Shown: in pieces, positions 7,439 through 16,862 of the stretch | Position numbering within the stretch: the stretch's first letter is position 1 | How the letters are laid out: every line of letters begins with the position of its first letter | Source of the DNA: CAZCPB01 sp044223975 | GTDB lineage: Bacteria; Planctomycetota; Phycisphaerae; Phycisphaerales; UBA1924 | Length of the DNA: 64,000 bases | NCBI GenBank assembly: GCA_044223975.1 | Contig: JBGALI010000010.1 | Span: forward strand, 127,872-191,871 | Direction: 5' to 3' | The notes under the pieces: generated by a model | Database searches by the model: none | Told to the model about the DNA's origin: nothing | Seen by the model: only the letters and a program-made list of their open reading frames with translations | Made by a program: the position numbers and the translations under genes

Positions 7439-8518
7439 ATGGCCGCGATGGCCCGCGGGAAGAATCCTGCAAAGCAGCGGACTCAGAAAGTTTCGATCGA
7501 AACCGTCGCCCGCGCGGCGGACGTGTCGATCGCGACGGTGAGCCGCGTCATCAACAACTCGGAGCTGGTGTCGCCCGAGACGGGCGCGCGGGTGCGGCGG
7601 GCGATCGACAAGCTGGGGTTCCGGCCCAACCGGTTCGCGCAGGGGCTGATGACCCGACGCAGCCGCGTGCTGGGCATTTCGCTGCCTGACGTGTACGGGG
7701 AGTTCTACTCGGCGATCATGCGAGCGGCCGATGCCCGGGCGCGATTCCACGGGTACCACCTGCTGGTGGCCACCGAGCCACGCCGGGGCGACCGCGCGGG
7801 CGAAGAGTTCTACATGCCGCTCGACCTGCTCGACGGCCTGGCGCTGATGATCACCGAGCCCAACGAGCGCATGCTCGACCTGGCGAGGCGTTCGTCGATC
7901 CCGATGGTGCTGGTCGATGCCAGCCCGCACGATCCGATGATCGACAGCGTGCGGATCGACAACATCGAGGGCACGCGCGAGGCGACGCGCCACCTGCTGG
8001 CGTCGGTCCCCACCGACCGGTGTTACTTCGTCGGGGGCCCGGCGGGGAACTTCGACACGATCGACCGCTCGCGGGCGTTCCTGGACGTGCTGGGCGTGAA
8101 GGCCGGAACGGCGGTCGGAGGGCAGTGCACCTACGGCGACTACTCGCTGGAGTGGGGCCACGCCTGGGCGTTGCGGATGGTGGACGAGGGCAGGCTCGTG
8201 GGTGCGGGGGTGCTGGCGGCCAACGACTGGATCGCGTGGGGGATCATGCAGGGCGCGCGGGAGGCGGGCGTGGACGTGCCGCGGCAGCTCAAGGTGGTGG
8301 GTTTCGACGACACCGCGCTGTCGACGCTGGTGCGCCCGAGGCTCTCGACGGTCCACGTGCCGCTGGGCGAACTGGGCTCTTCGGCGATCGACCTCTTGGT
8401 GCGGCGGATCAAGGAGGCCGGTGCGGCGCCGCTGCACGTGCGGCTGGGAACGTCGCTGGTGGTGCGCGAGACGAGCATCGACGAGCGGGGAGCTTCGGGC
8501 CGGCCTCTGGCGAACTGA
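7439..8518 (+). CDS. LacI-family transcriptional regulator
   Basis: A 359-residue protein with the standard layout: an N-terminal helix-turn-helix ('SIETVARAADVSIATVSRVIN', residues about 18-38) with a hinge helix region, and a periplasmic-binding-protein-like sensor domain ('VLGISLPDVYGEFYSAIMR', 'VLVDASPHDPMIDSVRIDN', 'LKVVGFDDTALSTLVRPRLSTVHVP'). It should repress sugar genes until a sugar or sugar phosphate binds. The start at 7439 is chosen over in-frame positions upstream because the family begins shortly before the HTH; 7448 is an alternative. Three matching operators lie at the three minus-strand units to its left, so these are the likely targets. The ligand is unknown. Confidence 0.92.
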   Translation: MAAMARGKNPAKQRTQKVSIETVARAADVSIATVSRVINNSELVSPETGARVRRAIDKLGFRPNRFAQGLMTRRSRVLGISLPDVYGEFYSAIMRAADARARFHGYHLLVATEPRRGDRAGEEFYMPLDLLDGLALMITEPNERMLDLARRSSIPMVLVDASPHDPMIDSVRIDNIEGTREATRHLLASVPTDRCYFVGGPAGNFDTIDRSRAFLDVLGVKAGTAVGGQCTYGDYSLEWGHAWALRMVDEGRLVGAGVLAANDWIAWGIMQGAREAGVDVPRQLKVVGFDDTALSTLVRPRLSTVHVPLGELGSSAIDLLVRRIKEAGAAPLHVRLGTSLVVRETSIDERGASGRPLAN

Positions 8519-8537
8519 GGCGCGACCTGTGGAGGCT

Positions 8538-10874
8538 TCAGCAGCCGGCGACGAACGCGTCCATGAACGCGTCGAAGTCCTCTCCGCTGACGAACGTGTC
8601 GTGGTTGAAGTCCGCGGCGGGGTCGCCGAGCTCGAACGCCTGCACGAACCCGTCAAAGTCGTCGCCGTTGACGAAGCCGTTCTCATCGAAGTCAGAAGGG
8701 CAGGAGCATGAGGGGTACGCGCCGGTGAGCACCAGCGCGACCGAGCCGGGTTGTATGAGGTCGGCCAGGGCCAGGCCGCCCAGCGCCACATCGGGAAGGC
8801 CCGCGGAATTTGGCTGGTACGCCTGGTCCACGTTCGAGCGCCGGTACAGGATGCTCGCGCCGCCCAGGAACGTCTGGCGGGCGCCGCGCCGGTACGCGTT
8901 GTACGCCCCCACCGCCGGCGCGGTGGGCACGGCGCTCGTTGCGGTGGCGGCGCTGAAGGCCATGAGCGACGGGAACGTCGTGACATCACCGGCGTGGCTG
9001 CCCAGCGAATCGGCGTGGTAACCGCCCCATTCGGACTTGGTGGTTCCCGCCGAGAAGACGGTGTTGTACTTGGGCCCGTTGTCGTCGGTCCACGCGGCGT
9101 TGGAGAGCCGCAGGTTCGTGACCTGGGTCTGCCAGCTCGTGCTGGCGCGGTAGTCGCTCATGAGCAGGACCGGGTACAGGCTTACGAACGCCGCGTTGTG
9201 AACGCCCGCGGCGCTGCCGGTCATGGGGCGACCGGTCACGGTCGTCGCGGTCGGCCACCGCGAGCGGTCAAACCAGTGCGCGTAGGCGGTCTGCGAATAT
9301 GCCGAGCCGTAGGCGCCGGCCTGCTGCGCCCAGATGATGCCTTCCTGGAACGGCATCGACGCCGAGGAGAAATCGGGCCCGCCGCCGGCGAGGGCTTTGA
9401 GGTACATGGCGTCGGTGGCGGAGAAGTACGCGTCCCAGTTTGTAACCCCGCACATGATCGCGCGGGCCGACTGCCGGATCGACGCGTCGGCCGGGTAGTA
9501 CGCCGCCGCGCGGGCCGCCGCGAGGACGATTTTCATCGTGCTCATGGTCGCGTACTCGGGGTCCCATCCGGACTTCACCGAGCCGGTCAGGGGATCGATC
9601 CAGTGCCGGTAGACGCCGTCGGGTGTGCGACTGGGCGTGATCCCGTCGGGAGACAGCCCGGCGTACCGCTGCAGGATCGTGCGGACGAGCGCCGGCGACT
9701 GCGCGTCGTTGTTGATGTGATCGCTCATGAGCAGCAGCAGCACCGCCCAAGCCGCGGCGTCGGGGGTGGCGGGGTGGAATCGGGTCCATCCCTGCTGGAC
9801 GTCGGCGTCGATCACCCAGCCCGGCGGCTCGCCGCCGGGGGAGATGAGGCTCTTGCCGAACGCGACCACCTGCCCGAACTCGTTGCTCGTCCAGCCGGCG
9901 AAGGACAGACGCGTGTCGCTCGAGTCGGTGATCCGAACGGCGTCCTCGTCGGCGCCGGCGAGCAGCGCCCCGTCGGCACTCGCGGCAAGATCGTGCCACT
10001 CCGTGGCGCCGCTCAGGTACGCGGTGGGTGCGAAGGTTTGCGTGCCGCGGGCCTGAGCGGGGGGGATGAACCAGACGCGGTGGAACGCGGGGCCGGTGGT
10101 GGCCTCGAGGGCGTACAAACCCGCGTTGGAAGCGCCGCCGTAGTGGTCGCTGTACGCCAGCGCGCGGATGTTGGAAGCGGGAGAGCCGACGGCGGTGAAC
10201 GAGATCGCGCTCAGCGGCGCGCGGTAGACCTGATCACCCCAAGCGGCGTACAGCGTGTCCTGCGTGCGGTCGATCGTGAGGCCGTTGACCGTCACGCCCG
10301 CGGCGGTGGTCACGGTCGAGAGAAGCGTGCCCGAGAGATCGTTCATCTGGGCGCGGTACACCTTTATCTGGCCGGTGATGCCCGCGTACAGCTTGCCCTT
10401 GTAGTGGACGAGTGAATTGTGCGGCCACGGGAAATCGACGCCGGAGATTTCCAGTCGGGCAAAGACCGTGAGCGTCCCGGTCTGCGTGTCGTAGCGGAGG
10501 ACCGCATCGCTGGGCTGCCCGTCGCCTGCCGCGTTGGCGTCGTGGACACCGATGAACAGCAGGCGGCCGGAGTCGGAGAAGGCCAGGGCGTCGGGCCCAT
10601 CGGTCGAGCCGTCGAGCGTCATCCACGGCAGCAGCGTCGTGATCTGCGAGCGGGAGATCGTGAGCAGCAAGTTCTGGTTGACGTCGCGGATCTCGACGTT
10701 GTCCTCGTACGAATCGGCGGTGGCGTACCAGCCCGAGAGGGCGGCGCAGGCCACGGCGGCCGTGTCGTCGGGCCCGCCGACGGCCCATGGGTTCTCGACG
10801 GGGCCGGCGAGCACGGCGCGGGCGCTCGTCCCGAGCCCGATCGCGAGTGCGAAGCGGAACACGTGCCGGAGCAT
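8538..10874 (-). CDS. Large secreted protein with C-terminal dockerin-like calcium loops
   Basis: A 778-residue exported protein. The start at 10874 gives a signal peptide (MLRHVFRFALAIGLGTSARA). An upstream in-frame ATG at 10919 is less likely because a TAGAAT -10 element (10929-10924) would place the transcript start on top of it. Residues 60-330 have repeated strands such as 'AVLRYDTQTGTLTVF' and 'LYAGITGQIKVYRA', suggesting a beta-propeller. The middle third is helical and rich in Trp/Tyr ('YATMSTMKIVLAAARAAAYY'), recalling alpha/alpha-barrel glycosidases, but I cannot assign a family. The C-terminus after CSCPS carries two loops, DFDENGFVNGDDFD and DFNHDTFVSGEDFD, the planctomycete dockerin-like motif. 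It may be an extracellular polysaccharide-acting or binding protein. No LacI operator was found before it. Confidence 0.82.
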   Translation of the reverse strand: MLRHVFRFALAIGLGTSARAVLAGPVENPWAVGGPDDTAAVACAALSGWYATADSYEDNVEIRDVNQNLLLTISRSQITTLLPWMTLDGSTDGPDALAFSDSGRLLFIGVHDANAAGDGQPSDAVLRYDTQTGTLTVFARLEISGVDFPWPHNSLVHYKGKLYAGITGQIKVYRAQMNDLSGTLLSTVTTAAGVTVNGLTIDRTQDTLYAAWGDQVYRAPLSAISFTAVGSPASNIRALAYSDHYGGASNAGLYALEATTGPAFHRVWFIPPAQARGTQTFAPTAYLSGATEWHDLAASADGALLAGADEDAVRITDSSDTRLSFAGWTSNEFGQVVAFGKSLISPGGEPPGWVIDADVQQGWTRFHPATPDAAAWAVLLLLMSDHINNDAQSPALVRTILQRYAGLSPDGITPSRTPDGVYRHWIDPLTGSVKSGWDPEYATMSTMKIVLAAARAAAYYPADASIRQSARAIMCGVTNWDAYFSATDAMYLKALAGGGPDFSSASMPFQEGIIWAQQAGAYGSAYSQTAYAHWFDRSRWPTATTVTGRPMTGSAAGVHNAAFVSLYPVLLMSDYRASTSWQTQVTNLRLSNAAWTDDNGPKYNTVFSAGTTKSEWGGYHADSLGSHAGDVTTFPSLMAFSAATATSAVPTAPAVGAYNAYRRGARQTFLGGASILYRRSNVDQAYQPNSAGLPDVALGGLALADLIQPGSVALVLTGAYPSCSCPSDFDENGFVNGDDFDGFVQAFELGDPAADFNHDTFVSGEDFDAFMDAFVAGC

Positions 10875-11089
10875 CGGACCGACCGGACGAACAAAGCCGC
10901 TGAAACAACTCTCGCGCATGCACTATTCTACGGTTGACGCGCCGCAAACTGTGCATGAATCTCGGAGAACGTACCGAGCCTGACGCCGTCCCTATAGGGA
11001 AGGATGACGCTCTGGAAAGTCCCTGGCCGACGTTCGGCGTTCGCCATGGGTTCGAAGCTTTCCGCGGCGGGCGGGCCGAAGAGCGCGAG

Positions 11090-12280
11090 TCACGCGGCCG
11101 GCGCCTCGAGCATGGCCGCGGTGTGACGGGCGATCATGAGTTCTTCGTTGGTGGGGATGACCCAGGCCGAGACGCGTGCGCCCGCGCGGCTGATGCGGGG
11201 CCCGCCCGCGTCGTTCATCGCGTCGTCGGTTTCGACGCCGAGCCAGCGGCAGGCCCGGCAGATGGCGGCGCGCACGGGCGCGGCGTTCTCGCCGATCCCT
11301 CCGGTGAAAACGATCGCGTCGAGCCCTTCCAGGGCGGCGGCGAGCGAGCCGATCTCCCGCGCGGCGCGGTAGACGAACAGGTCGATCGCCTCTTTGGCGC
11401 GAGGGTCGTCGCTGGCCAGCAGGGTCCGCATGTCGCCGGAGATCCCCGACACGCCGAGCAGGCCCGACCGCTCGTGGAGCACGCGCTGGATCTCGTCCAT
11501 GCCCATGCCCTCGCGGCGTGCCAGGTAAATCAACACGCCGGGATCGATCGAGCCGCAGCGCGTTCCCATGACCAGGCCGTCGAGGGCGCTTAGGCCCATC
11601 GTCGTGGCCACGCTGCGACCGGCCTGCATGGCGCACAGGCTCGCGCCGTTGCCGAGGTGGGCGACGATTGTTTTTCCTGCCGCGGCGGTGGCGTCGAGCG
11701 CGGGGAGCGTGGAAGCGATGTATTCGTACGAGAGCCCATGGAACCCGTAGCGCCGGACTCCGGCGTCGGTGTAGGCGCGGGGGATCGCGAACATCTGTGC
11801 GACCGCGGGCTGGGTGCGGTGGAAGGCGGTGTCGAAGCAGGCGACCTGCGGGAGCCCGGGCACCAGCTCGGCGACGGCTTTGATCGCGGCCACGCTGTGG
11901 GGCTGGTGGAGCGGGGCGAGCGGGACGAGCGCCTCGAGCCGGCCCATCACGGCGGGATCGATGCGCACCGGACGAACGAAGCTCGGCCCTCCGTGGACGA
12001 CCCGGTGACCAGCGGCGACGACGGTGTGATGACGCAGGCCATCGGTTCGGCACCAGGACAAGAGAAAATCGATGGCCCCCGCGTGCCGAAGGGCGCGGTC
12101 CTCACCCCACGCCTTTTCGCCGACGATCGTGCCGGTCGGATTGAACGCCCGGAATCGGGGCGAGGTGCCAATCGCCTCGACCTGCCCCCGGAGGACGAGT
12201 TCGAGGTTGCCGCGCGCGTCGAACACCGAGAACTTGAGGCTTGAAGACCCGGCGTTGAGGATGAGGAGTGCGTCGGTCAT
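11090..12280 (-). CDS. ackA: Acetate kinase
   Basis: A 396-residue protein of the usual AckA length. It converts acetyl phosphate and ADP to acetate and ATP in the cytoplasm. Visible signatures are LILNAGSSSLKFSVFD at the N-terminus, GHRVVHGG near residue 90, 'CFDTAFHRTQP' near 148, 'YGFHGLSYEYI', 'IVAHLGNGASLCA', 'TMGLSALDGLVMGTRCGSID' and 'IVFTGGIGENAAPVR'. The ATG at 12280 is 4 bp after the stop of the phosphoketolase gene. The pair therefore forms an operon in which the phosphoketolase makes acetyl phosphate and AckA harvests it as ATP. Confidence 0.96.
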   Translation of the reverse strand: MTDALLILNAGSSSLKFSVFDARGNLELVLRGQVEAIGTSPRFRAFNPTGTIVGEKAWGEDRALRHAGAIDFLLSWCRTDGLRHHTVVAAGHRVVHGGPSFVRPVRIDPAVMGRLEALVPLAPLHQPHSVAAIKAVAELVPGLPQVACFDTAFHRTQPAVAQMFAIPRAYTDAGVRRYGFHGLSYEYIASTLPALDATAAAGKTIVAHLGNGASLCAMQAGRSVATTMGLSALDGLVMGTRCGSIDPGVLIYLARREGMGMDEIQRVLHERSGLLGVSGISGDMRTLLASDDPRAKEAIDLFVYRAAREIGSLAAALEGLDAIVFTGGIGENAAPVRAAICRACRWLGVETDDAMNDAGGPRISRAGARVSAWVIPTNEELMIARHTAAMLEAPAA

Positions 12281-12284
12281 GAGG

Positions 12285-14768
12285 TCACACGTTGTCCCCC
12301 TCGGTGGAGCTGCGGGCCGCGGGCGCGCGGCCGCTGCCCCCCCACTTCCAGCCGAGGGTGCGGGGGTCGTCCTCGCCGCGGCAGGTGATGTACTGGCGGT
12401 GCTCGATGAGCGCATCGCGGATCGCCTGCTTGGCGTACGCGGCACGCGAACCCAGCGAGGGCACGCGGTCGATCACGTCGGCGACAAGGTGGAAGCGGTC
12501 GAGGTCGTTGAGCACGCACATGTCGAAGGGCGTGGTGGTGGTGCCCTCTTCCTTGTAGCCGCGGACGTGCAGGTTCCCGTGGTTGGTGCGCCGGTACGTC
12601 AGGCGGTGGATGAGCCAGGGGTAGCCGTGGAACGCGAACACGATCGGCCGGTCCTTGGTGAAGAGCGTGTCGAAGTCGTGGTCGCTCAGGCCGTGCGGGT
12701 GCTCGCTGGCCGGCTGGAGCGTCATGAGGTCCACGACGTTGACGACACGGACCTTGATCTCGGGCAGGTGCCGGCGCAGAAGGTCGACGGCGGCGAGGGT
12801 CTCCAGCGTGGGCACGTCGCCGCAGCAGGCCATCACCACGTCGGGCTCGCCTCCCCTGTCGTTGCTGGCCCATTCCCAGATGCCGATCCCGGCCTCGCAG
12901 TGCTTGATCGCCTGGTCCATCGTCAGCCACTGGGGCGCGGGCTGCTTGCCGGCGACGATGACGTTGACGTAGTTGCGGCTGCGGAGGCAGTGGTCGGTGA
13001 CGCTGAGGAGCGTGTTGGCGTCGGGCGGCAGGTAGACGCGGATGACGTCGGCCTTCTTATTGACGACGTGATCGATGAAGCCGGGGTCCTGATGGCTGAA
13101 GCCGTTGTGATCCTGGCGCCACACGTGGCTGGAGAGCAGGTAGTTGAGGGACGCGATCGGACGGCGCCAGCCGATGTGGTTGCACACCTTCAGCCACTTG
13201 GCGTGCTGGTTGAACATCGAGTCGATGATGTGGATGAAGGCCTCGTAGCAGCTGAAGAAGCCGTGCCGACCCGTGAGCAGGTAGCCCTCGAGCCAGCCCT
13301 CGCACTGGTGCTCGGAGAGCATCTCCATGACGCGGCCGTCGGGGGCGATGTTGTCGTCGGTGGGCAGCGTCTGGCCGACGAAGCCACGCTTGGTCACCTC
13401 GAAGATGTCCTGCCAGCGGTTGGAGGCGTTCTCGTCGGGGCTGAAGATGCGGAAGTTCTTCGCGGCCAGGTTTCGCTTCATGACCTCGGCGAGGAATTTG
13501 CCCTGCACGCGGGTGGACTCGGCTGTCGTGGCGCCGGGCGAGGGGACGTCGACGGCGAAATCCTGGAACGCCGGGAGCTTGAGGTCCTTGAGGAGCACGC
13601 CGCCGTTGGCGTGGGGGTTGGCGCCCATGCGGCGATCACCGGTTGGCGCCATTTCGGCGAGTTCGGGTTTGAGGCGCCCGGACGTGTCGAACAACTCCTC
13701 GGGGTGGTAGCTCTTGAGCCACTGCTCAAGGATCTTCACGTGCCCGGGCTTTTCCATGTCGCCCATGGGCACCTGATGCGAGCGCCAGTAGTCCTCGCAC
13801 TTCTTGCCGTCGATCTCCGCGGGGCAGGTCCAGCCCTTGGGCGAGCGCAGGACGATCATGGGCCAGCGCGGACGCTCCTTGAAGCCGCTCTCGCGGGCCC
13901 GGCGCTGGATGTCGCGGATGTCCTTCACGACTTTGTCGAGCACGCCCGCCATGAGCTGGTGCATCTGCTCGGGGTCGCTTCCCTCGACGTAATGGGGTTC
14001 GTAGCCGTAGCCGCGGAAGAGCTGGTCGAGCTCCTCGTGGGGGATCCGCGCGAGCACGGTGGGGTTGGCGATCTTGTAGCCGTTGAGGTGCAGGATCGGG
14101 AGCACGGCGCCGTCGGTGACGGGGTTGAGGAACTTGTTGGAGTGCCAGCTCGTGGCCAGCGCGCCGGTCTCGGCCTCGCCGTCGCCGACGACGCACGCCA
14201 CGATCAGGTCGGGGTTGTCAAAGGCCGCGCCGAAGGCGTGCGAGAGGCAGTAGCCAAGCTCGCCTCCCTCATGGATGGAGCCGGGAGTCTCGGGCGCGAC
14301 GTGGCTGGGGATGCCGCCGGGGAACGAAAACTGGGTGAAGAGCCGCTTCATCCCCTCCTCGTCCTGAGAGATGTTGGGGTAGTACTCCGAGTACGTGCCC
14401 TCGAGGTACACGTTGGCCACCAGCGCGGGGCCGCCGTGCCCGGGACCGGCCACGTAGACCACGCTGAGGTCGTCGCGCTTGATCACGCGGTTGAGGTGCA
14501 CGTAGATGAAGTTCAGGCCCGGGGTGGTGCCCCAATGGCCGAGCAGGCGCGGCTTGACGTGCTCACGCTTGAGCGGCTGACGCAGCAGCGGGTTGTCGAG
14601 CAGGTAGATCTGTCCGACGGCGAGGTAGTTCGATGCCCGCCAGTACGCGTCGATCCTGCGGAGTTCGTCCGCGCCGAGCGGGCCGGCCTTGCCCGGCTTG
14701 GGCATGGGCTTGGGGGCGGGCTTGGAGGAGGGGTTTGTCCTGGGCTTTGCGGGGGCGAGGCGGGTCAT
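12285..14768 (-). CDS. xfp: Xylulose-5-phosphate/fructose-6-phosphate phosphoketolase
   Basis: An 827-residue thiamine-diphosphate enzyme that splits xylulose 5-phosphate (and often fructose 6-phosphate) with phosphate, giving acetyl phosphate plus glyceraldehyde 3-phosphate or erythrose 4-phosphate. Signatures: 'LLGHWGTTPGLNFIYVHLNR', 'YVAGPGHGGPALVANVYLEG', the second family signature 'EGGELGYCLSHAFGAAFDNP', and the ThDP site GDGEAETG near residues 195-202. The start at 14768 has GGAGAAGG upstream and a Lys/Pro-rich extension of about 40 residues before the conserved region ('YWRASNYLAVGQIYL'). Whether both substrates are used cannot be told here. It is the first gene of the xfp-ackA operon. 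Confidence 0.96.
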   Translation of the reverse strand: MTRLAPAKPRTNPSSKPAPKPMPKPGKAGPLGADELRRIDAYWRASNYLAVGQIYLLDNPLLRQPLKREHVKPRLLGHWGTTPGLNFIYVHLNRVIKRDDLSVVYVAGPGHGGPALVANVYLEGTYSEYYPNISQDEEGMKRLFTQFSFPGGIPSHVAPETPGSIHEGGELGYCLSHAFGAAFDNPDLIVACVVGDGEAETGALATSWHSNKFLNPVTDGAVLPILHLNGYKIANPTVLARIPHEELDQLFRGYGYEPHYVEGSDPEQMHQLMAGVLDKVVKDIRDIQRRARESGFKERPRWPMIVLRSPKGWTCPAEIDGKKCEDYWRSHQVPMGDMEKPGHVKILEQWLKSYHPEELFDTSGRLKPELAEMAPTGDRRMGANPHANGGVLLKDLKLPAFQDFAVDVPSPGATTAESTRVQGKFLAEVMKRNLAAKNFRIFSPDENASNRWQDIFEVTKRGFVGQTLPTDDNIAPDGRVMEMLSEHQCEGWLEGYLLTGRHGFFSCYEAFIHIIDSMFNQHAKWLKVCNHIGWRRPIASLNYLLSSHVWRQDHNGFSHQDPGFIDHVVNKKADVIRVYLPPDANTLLSVTDHCLRSRNYVNVIVAGKQPAPQWLTMDQAIKHCEAGIGIWEWASNDRGGEPDVVMACCGDVPTLETLAAVDLLRRHLPEIKVRVVNVVDLMTLQPASEHPHGLSDHDFDTLFTKDRPIVFAFHGYPWLIHRLTYRRTNHGNLHVRGYKEEGTTTTPFDMCVLNDLDRFHLVADVIDRVPSLGSRAAYAKQAIRDALIEHRQYITCRGEDDPRTLGWKWGGSGRAPAARSSTEGDNV

Positions 14769-15516
14769 GGTTCCTTCTCCAGAGAGATGCCCGCGGCAAC
14801 GCAGGGCGATCACGTCTCGATGACTTCAAGGCATTCGGGCACTTTGGCGTCGAGACCGGGGTGCTGACGGATCGAGCCGCGCAGCGTGCGTGATGGCAAC
14901 GGCGGCAGGCCCCGCGAGCATGTCGCGATTGAAGTTTACGAGTTCTCGAACGCCCCGTAAGAACCCGCCGTCGATCTGGACGCTGGCGCGATCGGTCCGG
15001 ACTGCGCATGTCGAGGCGGCAAATTCACCGCCCGGAGCACCGAGAAGAGAGATCTTCATTTGGCTCAGGCTCCCGAACGTCGGAAGCATAGCGGCGCGCT
15101 GTGCCCGCCCAGCCGCGCCGATCGCCGGCGCCTTGCGTGCTCAGCGATGCGGGCGCGCCGCCGGACCATCGCCCGAGAAAATCTGTTCGACAGGACGGGT
15201 CGGGATCTCGGGGTGATCCAGCGTCACGGGCCGTGTGCCTGGTGATTCCTTTGCGGTGAGTGTCGGAAGGGTGGATGTCGAGTCCGTTGCCTTCCTTCAC
15301 CGGCATCTTGAGAACGTGCCGGGACTGACGGACGGCTTGAGAAGCGCGGCACGGCGATTTACAGTAACGGGCGCGTGGGGCCGAGGGGGACGCTGTCCGC
15401 TCACGCCGGCCGTGACGACTTGCTCCATGACCCATGATCAGACGATGGTGATACCATCCACTTCCACTCGGAGGGCGAGCATCGCCCCCGCCTCTGCTTC
15501 GGTAAGGAGTCCAGCG
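14769..15516. other. Intergenic region between xfp and the DUF3300 gene
   Basis: About 750 bp separate these divergent genes, so promoters for both should lie here, but none with good -35 and -10 boxes could be pinned down. A minus-strand reading frame (15059-14826, beginning MKISLLGAPGGEFAA) could encode 77 residues; it has no clear ribosome site, no recognised domain and an Arg/Pro-rich end, so it is not called as a gene. Confidence 0.5.
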
Positions 15517-16812
15517 ATGGAATTCCGCCGTGTCTTGTGCGTTCTGATCTCCGCGTGTTCTCTCGGCGCTGCGGCGCTGGGCCAGGACAAGCTGCCGGCG
15601 CCCCCGTCCGGGAGCCAGCCCGCCGCGGCCCCGAGTCCGCAGGGTCCTCCGGCGGCGGACCAGCCGGCGTTTAAGCCCGAAGAACTCGAGCAGATGCTCG
15701 CGCCCATCGCTCTGTACCCCGACTCGCTGCTCTCGCAGGTCCTCATGGCTTCAACGTACCCCATCGAGGTGGTCGAGGCCGACCGCTGGGCGAAGGCGCA
15801 CGCGAGCCTGAAGGGCGATGCGCTCGCGAAGGAGCTTGAGAAGCAGTCGTGGGACCCCAGCGTGCGGTCGCTGGTGAACTTCCCGCAGGTGCTTGCGATG
15901 ATGAGCGAGAACCTGAGCACCACCGTAAAGATCGGCGACGCGTTCATCGGCCAGCAGAAGGAAGTGATGGACACGGTCCAGAAGCTCCGGGCCAAGGCCG
16001 ATGCCACGGGCAACCTCAAGTCCAACAAGGAGCAGACCGTCACGACGCAGAAGACCGACACGGGCACGCAGGTGATCGTCATCGAATCGGCTTCGCCGCA
16101 GGTGATCTATGTGCCGCAGTACAGCCCGACGGTGGTGTACGGGGCGTGGCCGTACCCGGCCTATCCGCCGTACCCGTACTACCCGCCGGGGTACGTCGCC
16201 AGCAACGTCGTGTCGTTCGGGCTGGGCGTCGCGGTCGGCGCGGCGTGGGGGTACGCGTGGGGGAACTGCAACTGGGGCCACGGCGACGTCAACATCGACG
16301 TCAACCGGAACACCAACATCAACAACAACATCGACCGCAGCAAGTTCAAGAACGCGAGCGTGGGAGGAGGGAGCGGGCAGGGGTCGTGGAAGCACGATCC
16401 TTCGCACCGCCAGGGTGCCGCGTACCGCAACACCGCCTCCGCGCAGCGTGTGGGCGCCGGCACCACGTCCACGCGCGCGACCCAGGCCCGCAGCGACTAC
16501 CGCGGCAAGGCCGAGGCGGGGCGGACCGACATCTCCCGCGGCGGGGCCGACGGCTTCAAGGGGAATTCGCCGGCGGCGCGGCCGAGCACCACGGGCGCCG
16601 GGGGCATGGACCGCGCGGCCACCACGGGCGGCAAGAGCGGCGCGTTCGGTGACGCCAACCGCGGCGGCGCGGCGACGCGCGAGGCCAGCAACCGCGGCAG
16701 CGCGAGCCGGACGGCGTCGCCCTCCACGTCAAGGTCGACGCCTCCGCGTTCGTCCGGCGGTGCTTCGCGCGGCGGAGGCGGCGGGGGTCGTGGCGGCGGC
16801 GGGCGCCGGTGA
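15517..16812 (+). CDS. DUF3300 domain protein, exported
   Basis: A 431-residue protein. The start at 15517 follows TAAGGAGT and gives a signal peptide (MEFRRVLCVLISACSLGAAALG). The DUF3300 core is clear: 'EELEQMLAPIALYPDSLLSQVLMASTYP', then 'VVEADRWAKAH', 'WDPSVRSLVNFPQVLAMMSENL' and 'VIYVPQYSPTVVYGAWPYP'. It is followed by a Tyr/Pro stretch, an Asn/Asp repeat region ('INNNIDRSKFKN') and a long low-complexity Gly/Ser/Arg tail with many 'GG' runs. The family has no established function. It is 50 bp before the DUF2950 gene, a pairing widespread in bacteria, which implies the two act together in the envelope. Confidence 0.9.
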   Translation: MEFRRVLCVLISACSLGAAALGQDKLPAPPSGSQPAAAPSPQGPPAADQPAFKPEELEQMLAPIALYPDSLLSQVLMASTYPIEVVEADRWAKAHASLKGDALAKELEKQSWDPSVRSLVNFPQVLAMMSENLSTTVKIGDAFIGQQKEVMDTVQKLRAKADATGNLKSNKEQTVTTQKTDTGTQVIVIESASPQVIYVPQYSPTVVYGAWPYPAYPPYPYYPPGYVASNVVSFGLGVAVGAAWGYAWGNCNWGHGDVNIDVNRNTNINNNIDRSKFKNASVGGGSGQGSWKHDPSHRQGAAYRNTASAQRVGAGTTSTRATQARSDYRGKAEAGRTDISRGGADGFKGNSPAARPSTTGAGGMDRAATTGGKSGAFGDANRGGAATREASNRGSASRTASPSTSRSTPPRSSGGASRGGGGGGRGGGGRR

Positions 16813-16862
16813 TCGCGCGGCGCGCTCGTTCTGGATTGGCCATTCTTTTCGAGGAATCTCAC

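Noticed and set aside
10872..10929. LacI operator before the dockerin-tailed gene
   Set aside because: The region was read for TGNAANCGNTTNCA and nothing close was found, so this gene was not added to the LacI regulon.
12072..14867. 931-codon plus-strand frame
   Set aside because: It is the antisense of the phosphoketolase gene; same reasoning.
14826..15089. Small minus-strand gene between xfp and the DUF3300 gene
   Set aside because: No ribosome site or domain; kept only as a note in the intergenic entry.
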